Shown here: positions 1 to 12,041 of the stretch, one piece after another
How positions within the stretch are numbered: the stretch's first letter is position 1
Layout of the letters: each line of letters begins with the position of its first letter
Source of the DNA: Fomitopsis serialis
Lineage: Eukaryota; Basidiomycota; Agaricomycetes; Polyporales; Fomitopsidaceae
Length of the DNA: 64,000 nt
NCBI RefSeq assembly: GCF_022376445.1
Contig: NW_025954971.1
Coordinates: 1 to 64,000 of the forward strand
Direction of reading: 5' to 3'
The notes under the pieces: model-generated
Told to the model about the DNA's origin: nothing
The model's database searches: none
Seen by the model: the letters and a program-made list of their open reading frames with translations, nothing else
Position numbers and translations under genes: made by a program

Positions 1-1596
1 TCGGATACTACCACAACAGTGAATCACAACTCAACTACTAATATGCGTCATGTTTGACCGTGTCACTCGCCACTTGTGCTGCACCAACTTGAAGGTTCGT
101 TGCCCAAGGGTGTTCATAAAGGTCGTAATCCGCTGCGTAACCAAGCCAAGGGCCGACGTATGTATACCAGCTTCATCAAGGCTTGGGGCGACGATGTCTC
201 TGGGAACAGGAGCAAGCAGTACAATGAGCACACAAATATCTATCTGGCCCATGCCAACTTGCCTCATACGAAGCTCTCCCAAGAGTATTTTGTACGTTTT
301 TGCTCAACGTCGCCGCATGCGAATGCCGGAGCGCAATTTGATGCCATGGTGGACTCCATCAGGTGACTCGACAATCTCCGTGAACGTTTGCTGTTGTAAC
401 TGACACCTCACACAGCGGGCCGAACACTTGGCATTCAGCATACGATTGTGATCCTGACGTACAGGAGGAGGTCCTCTTTCGTGTCATTCCATGCCTATTT
501 CCCGCTGACAATCCGCAACAATCGGAGAGTTGTTCGCACATAGGTTTACACGGCAACATGTGGTGTCGACGCTGCAAACTAGGAGGTACTGAGGTCAACA
601 GAGAGTCTGACACGAATTATCACGCTCATTTTGAGATAGACGTGGGCATCTTAATCACTGATCACATTACGGTGTTGTTATTGACTTGTCGCCGCATAGC
701 CAGACAACCTACGGACAGCGGAACAGACAAGAGAAGAAGTCCTAACGCAGATCAGGCTTGCGGCACTTGGAGTGAAGAAGGATGTTACTCAGCGCCAGAC
801 GGACACTGGAGTGAAAGACAAACTCGCCGAATATTGGATCAAAATTATGCTGGAGCGGGCACGCATCGAGCAACAATGTCGCATAACTGCTTCGGCGACA
901 GCTGATGCTCGTTTGAAGGGTGTACATGGCCCTGAGCGAACAGCTATGGTGCTGACCATTAAGAAGGAGATACAGGCTGAACTGCTTGATTGGCTTGTGA
1001 AGCAACCATCCAACGACTACAACAAGCTACCTGTGAATTCCCGTATGTTCTTGTCATGACCGCTTAGTATCATACCAGTCAGTGATTACTGACGGTGTCA
1101 TGGTCCGCAGCGCTACGTCATCAGTTGCGACCCGGAGTGCACTTCAACTCTTTGTTGTCGCTTGAGGGTGAGTGCAGCATTCATTCTTACCTTTTTACCC
1201 AGGATTTGATATCCAACGTGATGGTCAATGCATGCAGGCATCGATATTCATCGTGAGACACCAGTCGAGCTCCTGCATACGTATCTGCTTGGTCAAGACA
1301 AGTACGTATGGCACTACACCCACTCGAGCTGGTCCCCAAAGCAATTTGAAACATTCGCTGTGCGCTTACAATCGTCATCTGTCGACGGACTCAATATCCT
1401 GCCACTCCGTGCGCGCTACATCATCCAATATAAGGACAACCTCATTGGCAAGCACTTCAAAGCACTGCAGCAGCTCACCATATTCCACCTCGACGATAGC
1501 ATGTGCCCCCCTCTCGTGCAGGACCTATGGAAGGCAACCGGTGAACTTGGTGCGCTCCTATGGTTTACTGAAATTGACGACATGAACATATATCTG
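1..1596 (+). pseudogene. 3'-truncated gene of a transposon-associated Agaricomycete family
   Basis: The gene enters from the left edge and can be followed through about six exons. Pieces in order are a Gly-Asp-Asp-Cys-type block (76-366), a block with His-Ile-Gly and a CRRCKLGG zinc-binding-like motif (about 412-635), a VKKDVTQRQTDTGVKD block (about 700-1030), and a conserved block TPVELLHTYLLGQDKYVW running to about 1596. Splice phases join cleanly, for example donor at 636 to acceptor near 700, and the acceptor just before the second TPVELL-containing exon. From memory this pattern belongs to a large uncharacterised Agaricomycete family often found next to DNA transposons, and I do not know its function. 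The next exon is missing because the Plavaka terminal repeat begins at 1627, inside the intron that starts at 1597. The 5' end is outside the window. Confidence 0.55.
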
Positions 1597-1626
1597 GTAC
1601 GTCGTAATCTGACCTTTCGCCTTCAT

Positions 1627-1663
1627 CAGCAAATGTGCACATCACTTACTCAGTCTTACTCGC
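1627..1663 (+). repeat. Left terminal inverted repeat of the Plavaka element
   Basis: It begins CAGCAAATGT and contains the core CACTTACTCAGTC. It matches the reverse complement of 8550-8587 at about 32 of 37 positions with one 1-base gap. CACT-type ends are typical of the CMC superfamily. The true first base is either the CAG at 1627 or a few bases inside or outside it. Confidence 0.7.
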
Positions 1664-1888
1664 ACTTACGGAGCTTAACAGACTTAATCATCTCCTTAGT
1701 CGACTTACTGGCTTTGGAATACCTGTGCCTCACAGGAGTGCCACGTCGTCAAGCAGCAATAAGAGTATAAGCATTCATTAAGCACATTTACAGCGCACTT
1801 CCGAAGCAAGATGATTAAGCAACATAAGCGGGCTGGGAAGTGGTCGCGGAGCCAATGTCGAATGTAGTACTAGTACAAATGACAGGAA

Positions 1889-4800
1889 TCAGAAAGCTAT
1901 CTCGTGAGCATTATGATCCGCGAATTTGTTGACGAAGTATGATCGGAAAGCGTCCAGCGAGTGTACGGCGTCGAAATTAATTGGTAGGAAGTCTTCACCA
2001 TAGACAGGAATGAGATGTGCGAGTCGGAGAACTGAGTCTAGGTGTATGACAGATGTGTGGCGAGAGTTGTCTGCGTAGAGGTCAGGTTCAACCACCCACA
2101 TACCTGTACAACCATCCGGCTCATCTTCGACGGCTTCAAACCACTCGACAAGGGCGCACGGGTACGTCGTGTCATCCTGTCGGAAGGAGAAGAGGAGTCG
2201 AACACGCGCTGCATGCATGCTCCGCATTCCTTGCTGTGAAGGGTCTGTGCCGACGAAGACGCAATCGTATCGGCCTGGGCCATTGTACCAACTCGATACA
2301 GCGCGGATGCGCTCGCGCCGCATACCACCGACTCCGGAAACATCGCTAGGTGCGTAGAATGTCGCGACGGCTGATGGGAAGACGCGTACTCTTGATCGGC
2401 TGTTGATTACTGGGCACTCCCGAAGGGAGACCTCGTCTCCTGGTACGTCGGACTGGGGGTTTTGCTGATCAAACAGGAAGCGGCGCAATAGGGACGGCAG
2501 TGCAGGTTGGCCAATGTGCTCGCTGAGGGCTTGGAGAGTATTAGGCAAACCACGAACTAGATTTATTGTTGGCGGCGCGCCGGTCAATCATTGGAAGTAA
2601 AAACTGAGTCGGAAAGGATATCGACATACCTGGACAACGGGCCAGTTCTACAAAGCCATGAACTGTCGGTCCATCAACTACGTCGTCTTCTTCGTCATCT
2701 CTCTCTTCATCCTGCGCGAGTACCGGCTCTTCATCATCAAGTTCACCCTGGGCCTCGGCCGCAATAGGTTCACCCATTGCTGGTGGATCATCCGCCGCGA
2801 GTTCCGCAAGCGCGGCCGATAGCGAGTCGCCTTCAAGCATTCCACGACGCTCGAAGTCTCGGCGCGACGCGGCGAGTTTGTCTAGGCGCTGATTCGTCAG
2901 GAGCATCTGCCCGAGTGGTCTGTGACGATTCGACCGGCGCCATGGTTCTTTGACGGCTTTGATGTGCTTAGCCTCGGTCATAGAGGAGCACAGACCATTC
3001 GGAGCCCCGAACTGTTGGATGTGTCGTATGTAGTGATCCAGGGCATGCATCCTAGGCAGAGAGAAGCCAGTAGGCCGGACACCAGAGTCCTGGAAGATCT
3101 GGCGATGGTGTCGGAACCTCTCAAGGGCAGTCTCGATTGCAATGAGATCAGTGTCGTCCAAAATTGAGCGACGCAGGAGATAACAGACTTCCATGAAGGC
3201 GGCAAGGGCGCGGACCATGTCATCGGGTACTATCCCGTTGATAGCAGGCAGGTAGACCTGATAATGCACATATTTGGTGGTTTTCGCGACGAATGAACAC
3301 ACGGTTGACATACCTTCATTAAAGCCTTTGAGTCATCCCCAGTCCATTGCTTGAATTCACGTCCCTCGTAGAATCGTCGCAGTCCCGGGAAGTAAGGTGT
3401 CGAAGCAATTCTAACCAAGTCATAAGTAAGCAGCAGTAAGTACACTCGACACAACGCATGACATACCGCCGATCTATTTCATCAAGTAGCTCCTTCGCAC
3501 GCGCCTCGCCATGTTGTAGAGTCAGATACTCGCCAACCCATGTCACGAGATGATCCTTGAAGGCGCCCTTGATAACTTGGTGTAGGAGATCGCCCGATAA
3601 GAGTTCGTGGATATCTGCACGTGGGAAGTCGTTCGTGAATGGCTGCAGAGTGTGAATGAATCACTGTCTAAAGCAGGAAATGTGCGGAGACAACTCACAA
3701 TGATGTCATGCACGATGCCGTATTCATCCCATAGGACCCGTGGATCTAACGCGTCGATAAGGGCTTCGGTGACAGCTTGAGTTCGACGATCGGCACCTGG
3801 ACCAAGGTTTGAACGATGGGCATCACAACTGAAGGTCACATAGCAAAATCAGTGGGAAACACAAGCAGCGCGATTACAACAATATATCAGCTTACAACGA
3901 GCACCAGCCTTGGACTATACACGCCGCGAGGACCTGTTCAGGGTAGTCGGCAATGTATGGACCCAGGCCATACACAACACGTCGGTAATAGCCATCCCCA
4001 CAACGGACGACGTCATACTGCTCTGCCATATATGGCCGCAAGCAGTCGAAGATCGCCGAGAGGCTGGAATGGAATAGCTGCTGCCGAAACTTGAGGAATT
4101 GCTTGGTTTTCTTGTGTACCCTGTTCGCTGGAAATAAGGTAAGACTTCGTACACGACTCGGATGACAGCAGTACAATTCGTACACAACTCACACTTCGGT
4201 ATAGATAAGAAGCCAATAAGGACCAGTGCATCGCGGTGCGCGCGACGCACATTATTATGGACATTTCCGAGGGACATGTAGAGAGGGTAATACTCGTTTT
4301 GACCTGTAGCTACAGAAACGGTGGTCTTGTCGCTACCGACAACGAGGGGCCCGAACATCGCCCCATGCATTTTCTCGTCTTCTGCGATGATATCCTATTG
4401 CACGAGCAGAACAATTAGTACTAGATCATCCAATCGAGCTCAGCTACTAAGTGTACTTACTGCTTGTTCCCATGGCCAATTCGCTGACATGAAGTTGCCA
4501 TACCGGCGTCGTGGCTGTTCCTCACCATCAACATGGACAAACTCGCGGTAGGGGACCTTATCAAATTCCTCTGCGATGTCCGCATTCCCGATGATGTGGT
4601 GAGCGACGAGACGCGGCGACTTGTACCAGACGTCATGTTCGGCAGTCATCCACGATGGAACATTCCCGTCAGGTTTGCGTCCTGAGTACCTGACCGAGAA
4701 AGACTGCCATGGAATGTCACCGACAGTTGTCGCATCAATGACGTTCTCGAGATCAGTGTTATCGGCGAAGGGTGGATTGTCGTCATGCTTGAGAAGGGAT

Positions 4801-5334
4801 GCTGCCCAAAGGTTCATTAACTGGTTAATCTTCGCCTGCGGCATCTGACACTTCTTGTAGAGGAAGTTAGCGACCTCAAACTCGTTTCGGCTGTCGTACG
4901 GATTCCAGTTTGTAGGCTCGGGATCAAGCCACGGCGGCGGAGGTGCATCTGCTGGAAGGACATTGCCATCGGCGTCACATCCAAGGCCTTCGTACAGTGT
5001 CCTAGTCAGTGAAAAGAGTACGAGAAGACAGTGCCGATCATACCTGTCAGGCGCGAGTGGTACTCGCGGAAGTCAACAGGGCGCCGAGGCTCGCCTTCGT
5101 CTGGATGATCATTGTCGTGCCCAGTGGTTCATGGCCATGAAGGTGGTCATGCTGAGGATCTTCCGGGGTTTCCGAGCGACGGGGAAGGCGAGGCTGCCCA
5201 AATGACAGCGCAGGTAAATGAACAGCGTTGAAGTGTTGAGTGCGACCAGATGCGTTCATGGACATATGATTGCATGTCGGAATCGAACAAGCAAGGTGCC
5301 TTGGTTGGTGCTGACGGCGACGACTCGGATGCAT
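1889..5334 (-). CDS. Plavaka transposase
   Basis: Predicted DDE-type cut-and-paste transposase that would act in the nucleus on the ends at 1627 and 8587. Exons run right to left. There is an N-terminal Cys/His finger-like segment (about 5334-5200), then a GEPRRPVDFREYHS block (5100-5050) and a long block with PYREFVHVDGEEQP (4844-4470). The conserved core SDKTTVSVATGQNEYYPLY lies near 4340. Next come YRRVVYGLGPYIADYPEQ (about 3990), DIHELLSGDLLHQVIKGAFK (about 3590), and a C-terminal half with an acidic spacer (3250-2640) and a final 190-residue exon (2550-1889). The Asp of SDKT and the Asp of DLLHQ are candidate catalytic residues; I did not assign the third. Introns are short with GT-AG ends. 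One frame change in the first exon (about 5115) may be a sequence error. Overall it looks nearly complete. Confidence 0.85.
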
Positions 5335-5572
5335 CGTGGATGAAGAGGAAGGGTCTTGAGGGTGTACGGGCTTGGGTATAATCTGATTGCAGGTGCCCGA
5401 GACGACCTGCAGATCACGCTTTTATCTGCCGGAGTTCAAACAAATGCGGCGAGTTGCTGCCAGCGCATCTCGCCATACGAGTGTACGACATTTCTCCTTT
5501 CTCCCATCTATCTTACATTTTCCTTCGAACTTGAATCCTTTCACCCTCGCTACTTCTGCTGCCTGCAACGCT
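5335..5572. promoter_or_regulatory. Shared divergent promoter inside the Plavaka element
   Basis: The 238 bp between the start of the transposase (minus) and the start of the accessory gene (plus) must hold both promoters. The stretch before 5573 is pyrimidine-rich (TTTCTCCTTTCTCCC and similar words), common just upstream of fungal start sites. No clear TATA box was identified. Confidence 0.35.
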
Positions 5573-8036
5573 ATGGTCAATACACGTCCCTCTAATGCTT
5601 CGAAGCATCCGGGAAATCCTGACCTCAAAAATCCACGGCGACCGTCGAGTGAGCTGGTTGCTGAGCGCCTCGAGGCCGAACAGGAGCAAGCGGCGGAGGC
5701 AGCCACACAGGCTAAGAAGCTTGTGCATGTTGCGAAACTACAGAATACTGCACATAAGGCAGAGCTGAAGCGAGCAAAAGTAGGAAACAAACCTAGTACT
5801 GCGTCCCAGTCGAAGACCAAGAAGCCTTCCGCATCGGGTTCCAGTGCTGCCAAGAGTACTAGTACTCGAGCTCCTGCAGTGACCCCTCATCAACCAGAGG
5901 TTTGTCTGCAGTTCTGTTCCAGAAGAGTTAATGATACTCACATATTGCATCAGAGCACGATCTTGCCAGTGAATCGTCAGTCATTGGACTGTACAGTATC
6001 AGCATCGATTTGGACACTGATGCACTGGTATCCTGTAGAATCCACGGACAAGCATCAGTCAGCGCGTAAGTCGACGAAACCGGGACGCGATGCTATTACC
6101 GAGACCAGAGAATTGTTGAGTGCATCGGGGCAGCAATCCCGCCGCACAGGTACAAGTGCGGCGACAAGTGCGAGTGGGAAAGGAACAACCGTTACGAGCG
6201 TCAAGTCCGCCGCCGCTGGTGGCTCAAAGCGCAAGGCGCCTGACAACAATGGTGCAAGTTCTGAGTCCGCACGTCCCAAGCAGTGAGTGTTGACATGGCT
6301 ATATGCTCTGTGAGTGTCAGCGAATACTAGATACTCACTCAATCCAGGAAACCTGCGAAGAAGTCAAGGACGAAAGCCCCAGCCGGTGTACGACCTGACT
6401 GGAGTTCTCAAGCTCAGGCTGTCACTCCGTCTAAGGCCACCACTACTCCTGCCAAACAACAAGCCATCTCTCTTCCGAGGGCTGCTATACAGGTCGCGCG
6501 CGAGTGGTCGAAGTTGCAGCCACCTCAAGTCAAAGGAAGTGACGATGAGTCGGGCCCGCCAGGCGAAGTCTTGAACGGAGGATACGCAAGCGATGACGAT
6601 GACGAGACGGCCGCTCCAGAGAAGGGTGACGTGCGTACTACAGCAGAGTACGCAGTCAATGAGCTTCGTCGTCTGTGCATACATGACAATTCGTCCCTTA
6701 CCTGTAGGGAATTGTCACCATCACGCACAACTCGAGTGGCCTGGACAAGGGCGTCACAAAAGGCCGTAAACGCGTTGGTGTCTCGCACTACAAGAACGAG
6801 GATCTCCCAGCTGCCTGCCGCAAACTGTGGCGCAATACGTACGTTCCAACCATGTATGACATGTATGCTACCGGCAACGACCCTTGGGATAACACTGCGA
6901 ATAACCGCATGGTCGGAAACCTTACGTATGTATGGGAGAAGGTATACAACACACCTGTCTCGTCGGAGGATATTCGAGGGCCAATTCTTGGAGTGGTAAG
7001 TATCGAATGTTTGCTGCGATGGCGAGCATGACTCACCTGGAACGATTATCTTCTAGATGAACCAACGCCTCGCCGAGTGGCGTAACAAACTCGCCGCCGC
7101 AGCTATCAATGTTGTTGTGGGACATTTCGAAGACGGCGGCGAACAGTATTCGTCGCCAGAGTCTCGCGCGAAGTTTGTGAAGTGGGCTCTCGGTCCCAAG
7201 AAGCTATTCATATGGCAGGCAACGACCCCGGTATGCAGTTACCTCGATCATGCAATCATATTGGTTGATCAGGCCCCCCAGAAGCGAACAGGCGCATTCC
7301 AATCTTCACTGATCATCAAGACCTTCGCAACGCACCTCACAGAAGTTCAAGGGACCGTCGGCTCTTTCTTCAAAGGCTATGAGCCACAGGGGGCACTTGC
7401 ACTCACTTGTGTCGCGGTAAGCGCCATTCCAGAAGCTGATCAGTGGCATGTACTCACTTGGCTTATCATACAGCTTGAGCGAGCGTTGATGCTCTTTGAG
7501 ACTGGTGTACACCACGTGTCGGATCCAGGCGATACCAAGCGACCCGAGTTCAATGCCAGTATCTGGTATGATGCAACAGATGGTTACCAAGGAACTATCG
7601 CACAACTCAAGCCCGAGGTCTGGGACGCGATCATCGCTGCCGCAGAACCATACGCGAAGAAGGGCAAAGCTCGGCGCCTTGGACATTCAGCAAGTTCCGA
7701 CTGCGACATGGGGCCAGAGGATGATCGCGCCAGGCTTCTCGACAGCTCCGACTTGGAAGAAGATGACGGTGAGGTGGCTGCACATTCCGAGCCACCCAAC
7801 GAGGACGACAGCGACCCAATCGTCGGGGATGTGGAGCCTGAGGCCGTCGACAACTCCATGGAGGTAGAGGAAGATACGGCGAGTATGTATGGGTCGGACA
7901 CCGCTGCGGGTCAACAGTGTCATTCGCCGGTTGAATGCGAGCCATTCGAGGAAGATGACGGCGGTAAGTACCAAATGCAGTGATGCATACAATCGGATGC
8001 TGACGTCTTGATACAGCATCTATGCAGTCGGAGTGA
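5573..8036 (+). CDS. Plavaka-associated accessory protein, function unknown
   Basis: The start is the ATG at 5573 (MVNTRPSNASKHPGNPDLKN). The N terminus is charged and probably coiled coil, with an Ala/Glu/Lys-rich stretch around residues 25-70, followed by a Ser/Thr/Lys-rich basic low-complexity region. Introns follow (donor 5901; donor 6286 with acceptor near 6349). A conserved globular part starts at about 6705 with VTKGRKRVGVSHYKNEDL and includes YVPTMYDMYATGNDPW, and continues in the exon from 7057. The C terminus is strongly acidic, and a short last exon after the intron at 7965 ends at 8034-8036. From memory similar proteins are common in Agaricomycetes near Plavaka transposases. Its place inside the terminal repeats suggests a role in transposition or regulation, but no enzymatic motif is visible. 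Basic N terminus and acidic C terminus would suit a DNA- or chromatin-associated protein. Confidence 0.7.
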
Positions 8037-8549
8037 TCGTCTTGATTCCAGCGGCTTCATATCGCCACGTCCGTATACCCCTTGTCATGTTTTCCGAGTC
8101 TCTGTCGCAGCTGCACCCCGAGTCCCCGCCGACTGCATATTCAGATCTGGTACTAATCAACATACTGTCCATTCATTACGTTGTCATCATCATCGCCGAA
8201 CTACTAATTTGCATACTGTACATGAACTATAGCGCGCCATCTCGGCAGTATTCCATGCACTGTACATTCACTAGACCGCTATCATGCGTAATGCGGCCAA
8301 AATTGGTTTCCGCACCTGTTCGTACGACCTAATGCAATGCTACTTCGTGGCTATTGACGCGTTTTGAGGAACTTGAGTGCCGGCTTATCTCCTTTACAAT
8401 GCTGCTTAGAGCTGCTTATGTTGTCTTGATACTAGCTTAAGTCGTCCTTACTAAGGCCTATCAAGGCTCGACGTCTTAATCAAGAGAATGGGCCTTGTTG
8501 ATTAAGCAGATCTCCTTAGCGTCTTACAGTGCTTTATCGACTTATTAAG

Positions 8550-8587
8550 GCGTGTAAGGACCGAGTAAGTGACCTGTACATTTGCTG
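8550..8587 (-). repeat. Right terminal inverted repeat of the Plavaka element
   Basis: The reverse complement begins CAGCAAATGT and carries CACTTACTCGGTC, matching 1627-1663. It overlaps the first codons of the kinase reading frame that starts at 8569, showing that this frame's apparent N terminus is transposon sequence. Confidence 0.7.
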
Positions 8588-10747
8588 ATGCGGAAACGGA
8601 GGACCACTATTGGGTCGTAGAGTTGCCGAAAGCGAAGGAGGGCGCCGAGTATGGCGTGATGGACGAGAAGGAGACCGAGACGTTTGTCCTGTTTAAGGGT
8701 CTCAATCTCCACCAGGGCGACGTGATTCGCGGGCGTGCGACGCGCATTTGGAAGGCATGGTTAATCGAAGATTTGGTCTTGCCGAAGGAAGAACGTCGCG
8801 TGCGTCTGTCATCCTCACACCTCAGTCCCGCCTGACGGATGTGCAGCTGTTCATTGTGAAGGACACGTGGCGCGATGATGAGCGTCGTCCCGAAGGCGAG
8901 TTTTATATGCAGATAGGACGCGTCCCAGGGGTTGCGGCAATGCGGTCCTATGGAGTAGTGCGCGTCGATGGCCAGGAAGACACTGTCATGTCGCGAATCC
9001 GTCGCGGTCTGCAAGTCCACGCGAGGCCGCGCTGCATCGACATGTCTCAAAAGGATACCGATCCACAGACAAATCCCTCGTCAACACCTGACAGAACGCG
9101 GAGAAACTCGACGGACTACGGGTGTCTCGTCGACTACCTACCTCCCATCGATGCGCCGGAACGATCACCCCGAGGGCGGACACATTCAAGACTGGTCATG
9201 GAGACGTACGGATGGCCGATCAAGATGGCACTTACCCCTCTCGAAACAGTCCAGGCCATGCGTGACGCGCTCGCTGGTGAGTGGAGTTGACATCCAGTTA
9301 TGCAGTCGCATCACAATTGCTCTGCTGTAGGGCATTGGACGGCATACAAGAAGGGCGTACTACACGGGGATATCAGTGACGGCAATATCCTCATCACAGG
9401 AAGCAAAAAAAGTAGGTTTCCGGGGCGTGGTCATCGATTTCGACCACGCGAAGACTGTTGACGATCGCACACTTGCTGACGATCCAATTTCGGTACGCTA
9501 ATCTGCTTCACGATTGACTAGCGTGCCATGCTGAATGCTATGGTAGGGCACGCGACCGTACATGTCCGGAGAGATCCTCCGAGGTAAAATGTACTTCTTG
9601 AAGGCCCCGGTCAGCCAGCCCCGCGGTGCCAGTGAGCTCAACATTTTTGCGGCGAGAAGACGTGTAGTCGGGAACAAGCGCAAAGAAGATGTCAGCAACG
9701 TCACCCACAAACATACGTTCTACCACGACTTGGAGAGCTTCTTCTGGGTTCTCCTCTGGATTTGCATCTGCAGAGCTGGTCCGGCGATGCGACGGGCCGA
9801 CCTGTGGGACAGTAGCAACAAGGACCTTGCCACTGGCAAAGAGTACACTGTGCTGTTTCGGGTTGCCGACATTGAACAGCTGGGTCTCAACAAGCGGACC
9901 ATCATCAAACATTGGGAAGATTTCGAAGAATGTCTCGAGCTTGTGGCGGACTACTACCAGCCGCTCATTCCCCTTCTGCAGTGCCTCTGGACCATCCTTC
10001 ACGACGGCTATGAGGCGCACAACTTCGACTGCGATGGGACCTACCAAGAATTCATAGACGCCTTCGATCAGATGGAAGAGTTCCTTCTCGATGAGCCTGA
10101 AGTTCGTACACCTGAACAAGAGGTGGCCTTCGACAAGGAGGAAAACGGCGCGAAGCGGATCGCAAGGACTGGGAGCGTACGCCCCGCAAGTTGTCAAAAC
10201 ACCGACTATTCCTGAGGTCGACGAGGCAGATGGATCCCGCGTCATTGAAGATCCAGTCCCTGCTGTACGCGACGACACCGGGACCCCAGACGGAAGTTCA
10301 GACGACGAACGAGACCCCTCACCTAGTCCCGCGCCACGCGGACCCAATGCGGTGGCGAATCCGAGTCCCGCTGACCTCGAGTTAAGGTCGGTGCCGCTTA
10401 GGACACGGCAGACCTCGAAGGTTGCAAGCACCGCCGCACGATCTGAGAGCCGTAGCTCGACAGTCCCGAGCACGTCGAACGCACAGACACCCCCGCCGTC
10501 AGACTCTGCGGGCTCTTCGCAGTTGATGCCGACGAGACAGACGCGTAGTGCAGGTCGTGGTCATGGCAATCAGTCTACGCAGGAGGGGAGTGATGTTGCG
10601 AGTGAGAGTGGTGGGGGGGCCGGAGGCCCGAGTCGAAGTCGGGGACGAGGAGGCAAGAGTCGCGGAGGACAAGGGGGGAGGGCCGGTCGTGGACGCGGGG
10701 CTAGGGGGAAAGGGAAAGAAAGGGAGGGTGGTCCGAAGCGGCGCTGA
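8569..10747 (+). pseudogene. FunK1-family protein kinase, N-terminally truncated and frameshifted
   Basis: Fungal FunK1 kinase-like protein. Blocks in order: DAETEDHYWVVELPK; RGRATRIWKAW; a 47-bp phase-0 intron (8800-8846); VKDTWRDDERRPEGEFY; HSRLVMETYGWPI; an intron at about 9278-9331; catalytic loop HGDISDGNI (about 9364); DFDHA Mg-binding motif (about 9440); an intron at about 9493-9549; YMSGEILRG; and FYHDLESFFWVLLWICICR (about 9720). The expected N-terminal couple of hundred residues are absent because the frame starts inside the transposon repeat. A seven-A run at 9409-9415 puts catalytic loop and DFD motif in different frames. A second frame change near 10150-10190 separates the kinase core from a Ser/Pro- and Arg/Gly-rich tail ending at 10747. 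The truncation is structural; the frame changes could be sequence error. Confidence 0.75.
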
Positions 10748-12041
10748 TAGGTGTGTAAAGCAACAATACGACCGCCCTGTATGCATGATGTACACAGGCT
10801 ATCAATGTCCCAGTTTGTTGTTTTAATTTGGTCTTGTTCACGATGCAGCGGCTGAGGGCGGCGGGTGAAGGCAAGGGCAGACACTTGCCAGACCTATCTG
10901 CTTGCAGAGCAAGCTTGACAGAAGCTTGAGTAGATGTCGGTACATCATCGCGAACATTCTTGATCTCCACATCTCACATTCGATCTCTCTTTCCGCAGGC
11001 GGTGTGACGACAGGAATGCGTGATTTTGCTTCCTGCGCACAGGAAGTCTCATGACCACCGATAAACCCGACAAAAGTGTGCTCATGTGAGGTCCGCGTCT
11101 GAGGCTGAGGGCCTCGCGCGCCCAATTACGGTTTTGCTTGGAGATCTCTCGACGTCAGTCAATAAGTAAGCGATCTGTGGGTACTTTTCTGATGACTCGT
11201 GAATTGTGTGCATGTCGATCAGGATGGCAGACTGATTCCTGGAGTGTCGTACAGAACATGCACTGCGCGGACCGTCCCCTATCGATACGTCCTTTCGTTC
11301 GTTTAGCTCGGCTCGTGGATCCTCGATTACTTGTTAGCAGTACGTGCTCCTTGTCGTGGAAGAGCTTCGCCCGATACTCACATCTAGGCGTCACACTGCA
11401 GTGGGAAGACGTGTAGATCTCGACTGTGACATCCATGCATCCGCGACGAGAGTACCGGTGTGGGATACGTCTGACAATGGACTCACCTTTCTCCATTGAA
11501 ACCGCCCGGGCCGCGCATGCCAGTGCGTGCATTCATGTGGGTGGTGTTTTGAATGGAGTATCTGTACCGAGCCGGTTCCACGTCTTTCGCCTTCTACCAG
11601 TGGGAAACCTGCAGCCTACTGGTTACCACTAAGAATGCGATCTCCCCTGACTTACTATAAGCTGCTGCTGCGGACTGCTCGCCGAGCTTGGAAGCGAGTC
11701 TGCTGCTGGCGCGTCTTGAGGTTGGTTTGACCGTGATCGATCCGAGTCTCCCTCTCGTCATTCCAGTTCTGGTGGGCTTGCCCGTTGTTCGCGGACCTCT
11801 GGTTACCCGGTGTGTCTGAAGTCTCATATGATCTCGTTTACAGCACGCTCGTCTGGTGATTGAGGACTCAGTGCATGCCACTGCACTGATGCGACGAGGC
11901 ATGTATGCTTGACCAAGTCTTGCACCGTAGATTCAGCACGTGTTATGAGGCCCACTATCACGATCAACTTCTCGATGCAGTCTCAAGTAGAGACTACGGA
12001 ATACATGCATTCGCTTCATGATCCCAGGATATCTCACCAAA
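10748..12041. other. Intergenic region, no gene supported
   Basis: I see only short overlapping reading frames on both strands with no recognisable family, no consistent splice pattern and no RNA gene. It separates the 3' ends of the FunK1 remnant and KEP1. Confidence 0.4.

Larger units (their letters stand above)
1627..8587. mobile_element. Plavaka-type DNA transposon (CMC superfamily)
   Basis: About 7 kb bounded by matching inverted ends. It contains a minus-strand Plavaka transposase (1889-5334) and a divergent accessory gene (5573-8036). Both subterminal regions (1643-1830 and 8390-8570) are rich in CTTAAT/ATTAAG and CTCCTTAG words, as expected for transposase-binding subterminal repeats. 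A possible 2-bp AT target duplication lies at 1625-1626 and 8588-8589. Two bases can match by chance and the exact termini could be off by a few bases. Flanking genes are truncated on both sides, so the present position may not be a simple insertion site. Confidence 0.75.

Noticed and set aside
10091..10747. A separate Arg/Gly-rich gene
   Set aside because: It overlaps and directly continues the FunK1 C-terminal region, where Ser/Pro- and basic tails are usual. It is more simply the kinase tail after a frame change.
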